From Clusia tigrina (lineage: Eukaryota; Arthropoda; Insecta; Diptera; Clusiidae): a stretch of DNA of 64,000 bases. The DNA lies in NCBI GenBank assembly GCA_920105625.2, contig OV050031.1:86251995-86315994 (forward strand), read 5' to 3'. The notes under the pieces were generated by a model. It made no database searches, was not told the origin of the DNA, and worked only from the letters and a program-made list of their open reading frames with translations. The translations under genes were made by a program, and so were the position numbers. Within the stretch, counting starts at the first letter, position 1. Each line of letters begins with the position of its first letter. This document shows, in pieces, positions 61,601 through 64,000 of this stretch.

Positions 61601-64000
61601 GTAGAGAAGGGTAGATATTGGCATAGAGAAGGCAGCAGACCCCCCAATCGACAGCGGCAGCGACTGAGACGCCTACAGAGACTCTGACAGAGGCTGAGAC
61701 GCCGACTATGGCAGATAGGGTAGATATTGACATAGAGAAGGCAGCAGACCCCGCAATCGTCAGCGGCAGCGACTGAGACGCCTACAGAGACGCTCACAGA
61801 GGCTGCAACGCCGACTGAGGCAGAGAGGGGTAGATATTGGCATAGAGAACGCAGCAGAACCCCAATCGACAGCGGCAGCGACTGAGACGCGTACAGAGAC
61901 GCCTACAGAGACGCTGACAGAGGCTGCAAAGCCGACTGTGACGCCGACTGAGGTAGGTAGTGGTAGATATAGGCATAGAGAAGGCAGCTGACCCCCCAAT
62001 CGCCAGCGGCAGCGACTGAGACGCATTCAGAGAGGCTGACAGAGGCTGCGACGCCGACTGAGACGCCGACTGAGGCAGAGAGGGGTAGACATATTCATAG
62101 AGAAGGCAGTAGACCCCCCAATCGACAGCGGCAACAAATGAGACGCCTACAGAGACGCTGACAGAGGCTACGACGCCGACTGAGATGCCGACTGAAATAG
62201 GTAGGAGTATATATAGGCATAGAGAAGGCAGCAGACAACCCAATTGACAGCGGCAACAACTGGGACGCCTACAGAGACGCTGATAGAGGCTGCGACGCCG
62301 ACTGAGATGCCGACTGAGGCAGATAGGGGTAATTTTAGGCATAGAGAAAGCAGCAGACCCCCCCAATCGACAGCGGCAGCGACTGAGATGTCTACAGAGA
62401 TGGTGACAAGAGGCAGCGACGCCGACTGAGGCAGATAGGGGTAGATATAGGCATAGAGAACGCAGCAGAAACCCAATCGACTGAGACGGCTACAGAGACG
62501 CTGACAGAGGGTGCGACGCTGACTGAGACGCTGACTGAGGCAGATAGGGGTAGATATTGGCATAGAGAAGGCAGCAGACCCCCCCAATCGACAGCGGCAG
62601 CGACTGAGACGCCTACAGAGATGCTGACAGAGGCCGCGACGCCGACTGAGACCCCGACTGAGGCAGATAAGGGTAGATATAGGCATAGAGAAAGCAGCAG
62701 ACCCCCCAATCGACAGCGGCAGCGACTGAGACGCCTACAAAGACGCTGACAGAGGTTGCGACGCCCACTGAGACGCCGACTGAGGCAGATAGGTGTAGAT
62801 ATAGGCATAGAGAACGCAGCAGAAACCCAATCGACTGAGACGGCTACAGAGACGCTGACAGAGGGTGCGACGCTCATTGAGACGCTGACTGAGGCAGATA
62901 GGGGTAGATATTGGCATAGAGAAGGCAGCAGACCCCACAATCGACAGCGGCAGCGACTGAGACGCCTACAGAGACGCTGACAGAGGCTGCGACGCCGACT
63001 GAGACCCCGACTGAGGTAGAGAAGGGTAGATATTGGCATAGAGAAGGCAGCAGACCCCCAATCGACAGCGGCAGCGACTGAGACGCCTACAGAGACTCTG
63101 ACAGAGGCTGAGACGCCGACTATGGCAGATAGGGTAGATATTGACATAGAGAAGGCAGCAGACCCCGCAATCGTCAGCGGCAGCGACTGAGACGCATACA
63201 GAGACGCTCACAGAGGCTGCAACGCCGACTGAGGCAGAGAGGGGTAGATATTGGCATAGAGAACGCAGCAGAACCCCAATCGACAGCGGCAGCGACTGAG
63301 ACGCGTACAGAGACGCCTACAGAGACGCTGACAGAGGCTGCGAAGCCGACTGTGACGCCGACTGAGGTAGGTAGTGGTAGATATAGGCATAGAGAAGGCA
63401 GCTGACCCCCCAATCGCCAGCGGCAGCGACTGAGACGCATTCAGAGAGGCTGACAGAGGCTGCGACGCTGACTGGGACGCCGACTGAGGCAGATAAGGGT
63501 AGATATAGGCATAGAGAAAGCAGCAGACCCCCCAATCGACAGCGGCAGCAACTGAGACGCCTACAGAGATGCTGACAGAGGCTGCGAGGCCGACTGAGGC
63601 AGATAGAGGTAGATATAGGCATGGAGAAGGCAGCAGACCCCCCAATCGAAGCGGCAGTGACTGAGACGCTTACAGAGACGCTTACAGAGGCTGCGACGCC
63701 GACTGAGACGCCGACTGAGGCAGAGAGTGATAGATATGGGCATAGAGAAGGCAGCAGACCCCCCAATCAACAGCGGCAGCAACTGAGACGCCTACAGAAA
63801 TGCTGACAGAGGCTGCGACGCCGACTGCGACGCCGACTGAGACGCCGACTGAGGCAGATAGGGGTAGATATTGGCATAGAGAAGATAGCAGACCCCCCAA
63901 TCGACAGAGGCAGCGACTGAGCCGCATTCAGAGACGCTGACAGAGGCTGCGACGCCGACTGAGACGCCGACTGAGGTAGGTAGGGGTAGATGTAGGCATA
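52634..64000 (+). repeat. Satellite block 3, about 11.4 kb, continuing past the window
   Basis: Same family and orientation as blocks 1 and 2. The first monomer resumes in the middle of the conserved half (CGACAGCGGCAGC). Local variants enriched here include GTAGACATAGGCATAG with GCAGAGAGG, AAATAGGTAGGNGTATATATAGGC with a trailing AAAGAAGG, and GGAATCGACTGAGACGGC-like shortened units near 61.0-62.9 kb. No gene is visible. The array runs to the end of the window. Confidence 0.95.
60620..63449 (+). repeat. Higher-order unit E: recent 1415-bp tandem duplication
   Basis: About 60,620-62,034 is repeated at about 62,035-63,449 with a constant offset of 1415 bp (1414 near the end). Only a handful of substitutions separate the copies, for example GCCGACTGAGACGCC versus GCCCACTGAGACGCC near 61,351/62,766, and one C-run length change near 63,057. 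It is one of the youngest duplications in the window by eye. Confidence 0.9.

Noticed and set aside
1..64000. Hundreds of minus-strand open frames of 60-600 codons rich in Ser, Leu, Arg, Val and Cys within the satellite
   Set aside because: They occupy all three frames of the same DNA, repeat with the monomer, begin at arbitrary ATGs and exist because the strand is nearly free of stop codons. No domain, codon preference or conserved start supports a gene.
1..64000. CRISPR array, because of regularly spaced repeats
   Set aside because: The spacers are not unique: the whole unit repeats, monomer length is over 100 bp, and no cas genes are present. The retrotransposons show a eukaryotic genome.
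1..64000. Canonical telomere repeat derived from the TAGGGG word in each monomer
   Set aside because: The G-run occurs once per monomer in a fixed, longer context and is not a short tandem telomere motif.
1..64000. Centromere-protein binding box in the monomer
   Set aside because: I looked for a CENP-B-box-like word and found no convincing match.

Overview
This window looks like a piece of constitutive heterochromatin from an animal genome, most likely an arthropod and plausibly an insect. About 56 of the 64 kb is one purine-rich tandem satellite with a monomer of about 110-123 bp. It is interrupted by two separate insertions of Jockey-clade non-LTR retrotransposons. The second insertion carries a scrap of a third, unrelated non-LTR element. 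I see no host protein-coding gene, tRNA, rRNA, CRISPR array or bacterial-type feature. The host assignment rests on the retrotransposons: a Gag-like ORF1 with three zinc knuckles, followed by an ORF2 with an APE-type endonuclease and reverse transcriptase and overlapping ORF1/ORF2 junctions, is the layout of arthropod Jockey-type elements. No species can be named from this sequence.

Layout. 1-2980: satellite block 1. 2981-6470 (minus strand): element 1, with a 223-bp 5' leader, a completely open 521-codon ORF1, an intact endonuclease reading, one single-base frameshift, then the start of the RT domain, which is cut off by satellite just before catalytic motif A. 6471-47944: satellite block 2, with long higher-order duplications (units of about 1.2-3.2 kb and a displaced copy of about 5 kb). 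47945-52633 (plus strand): element 2, an older, heavily damaged relative with a full-length but dead ORF2. Its 3' region holds the opposite-strand 3' end of a third element (element 3), and the insertion ends in a poly(A) tail. 52634-64000: satellite block 3, with a recent 1415-bp tandem duplication near its end.

Satellite architecture. The monomer has a conserved half of about 60 bp (core words GATAGGGGTAGATATAGG and GCAGCAGACCCCCC) and a variable half made of 12-bp (GACGCCGACTGA) and 18-bp (GACGCTGACAGAGGCTGC) sub-repeats. Monomer length varies with sub-repeat number, with a C-run of 5-7, and with a 12-bp deletion in the conserved half of some monomers. All monomers I followed point the same way in all three blocks, so the retroelements appear to have landed in, or been captured by, one continuous array. 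The satellite has almost no T on the plus strand (12 of 122 in my consensus), so stop codons are rare on the minus strand. Hundreds of long open frames there are composition artefacts and are not annotated as genes.

The features that merit a second look are element 1 (5' end kept, 3' end lost at a microhomology junction), the lesion pattern of element 2 (including loss of the second Asp of the RT FADD motif), the multi-level satellite structure, and an apparent excess of CpG transition variants in the monomers.
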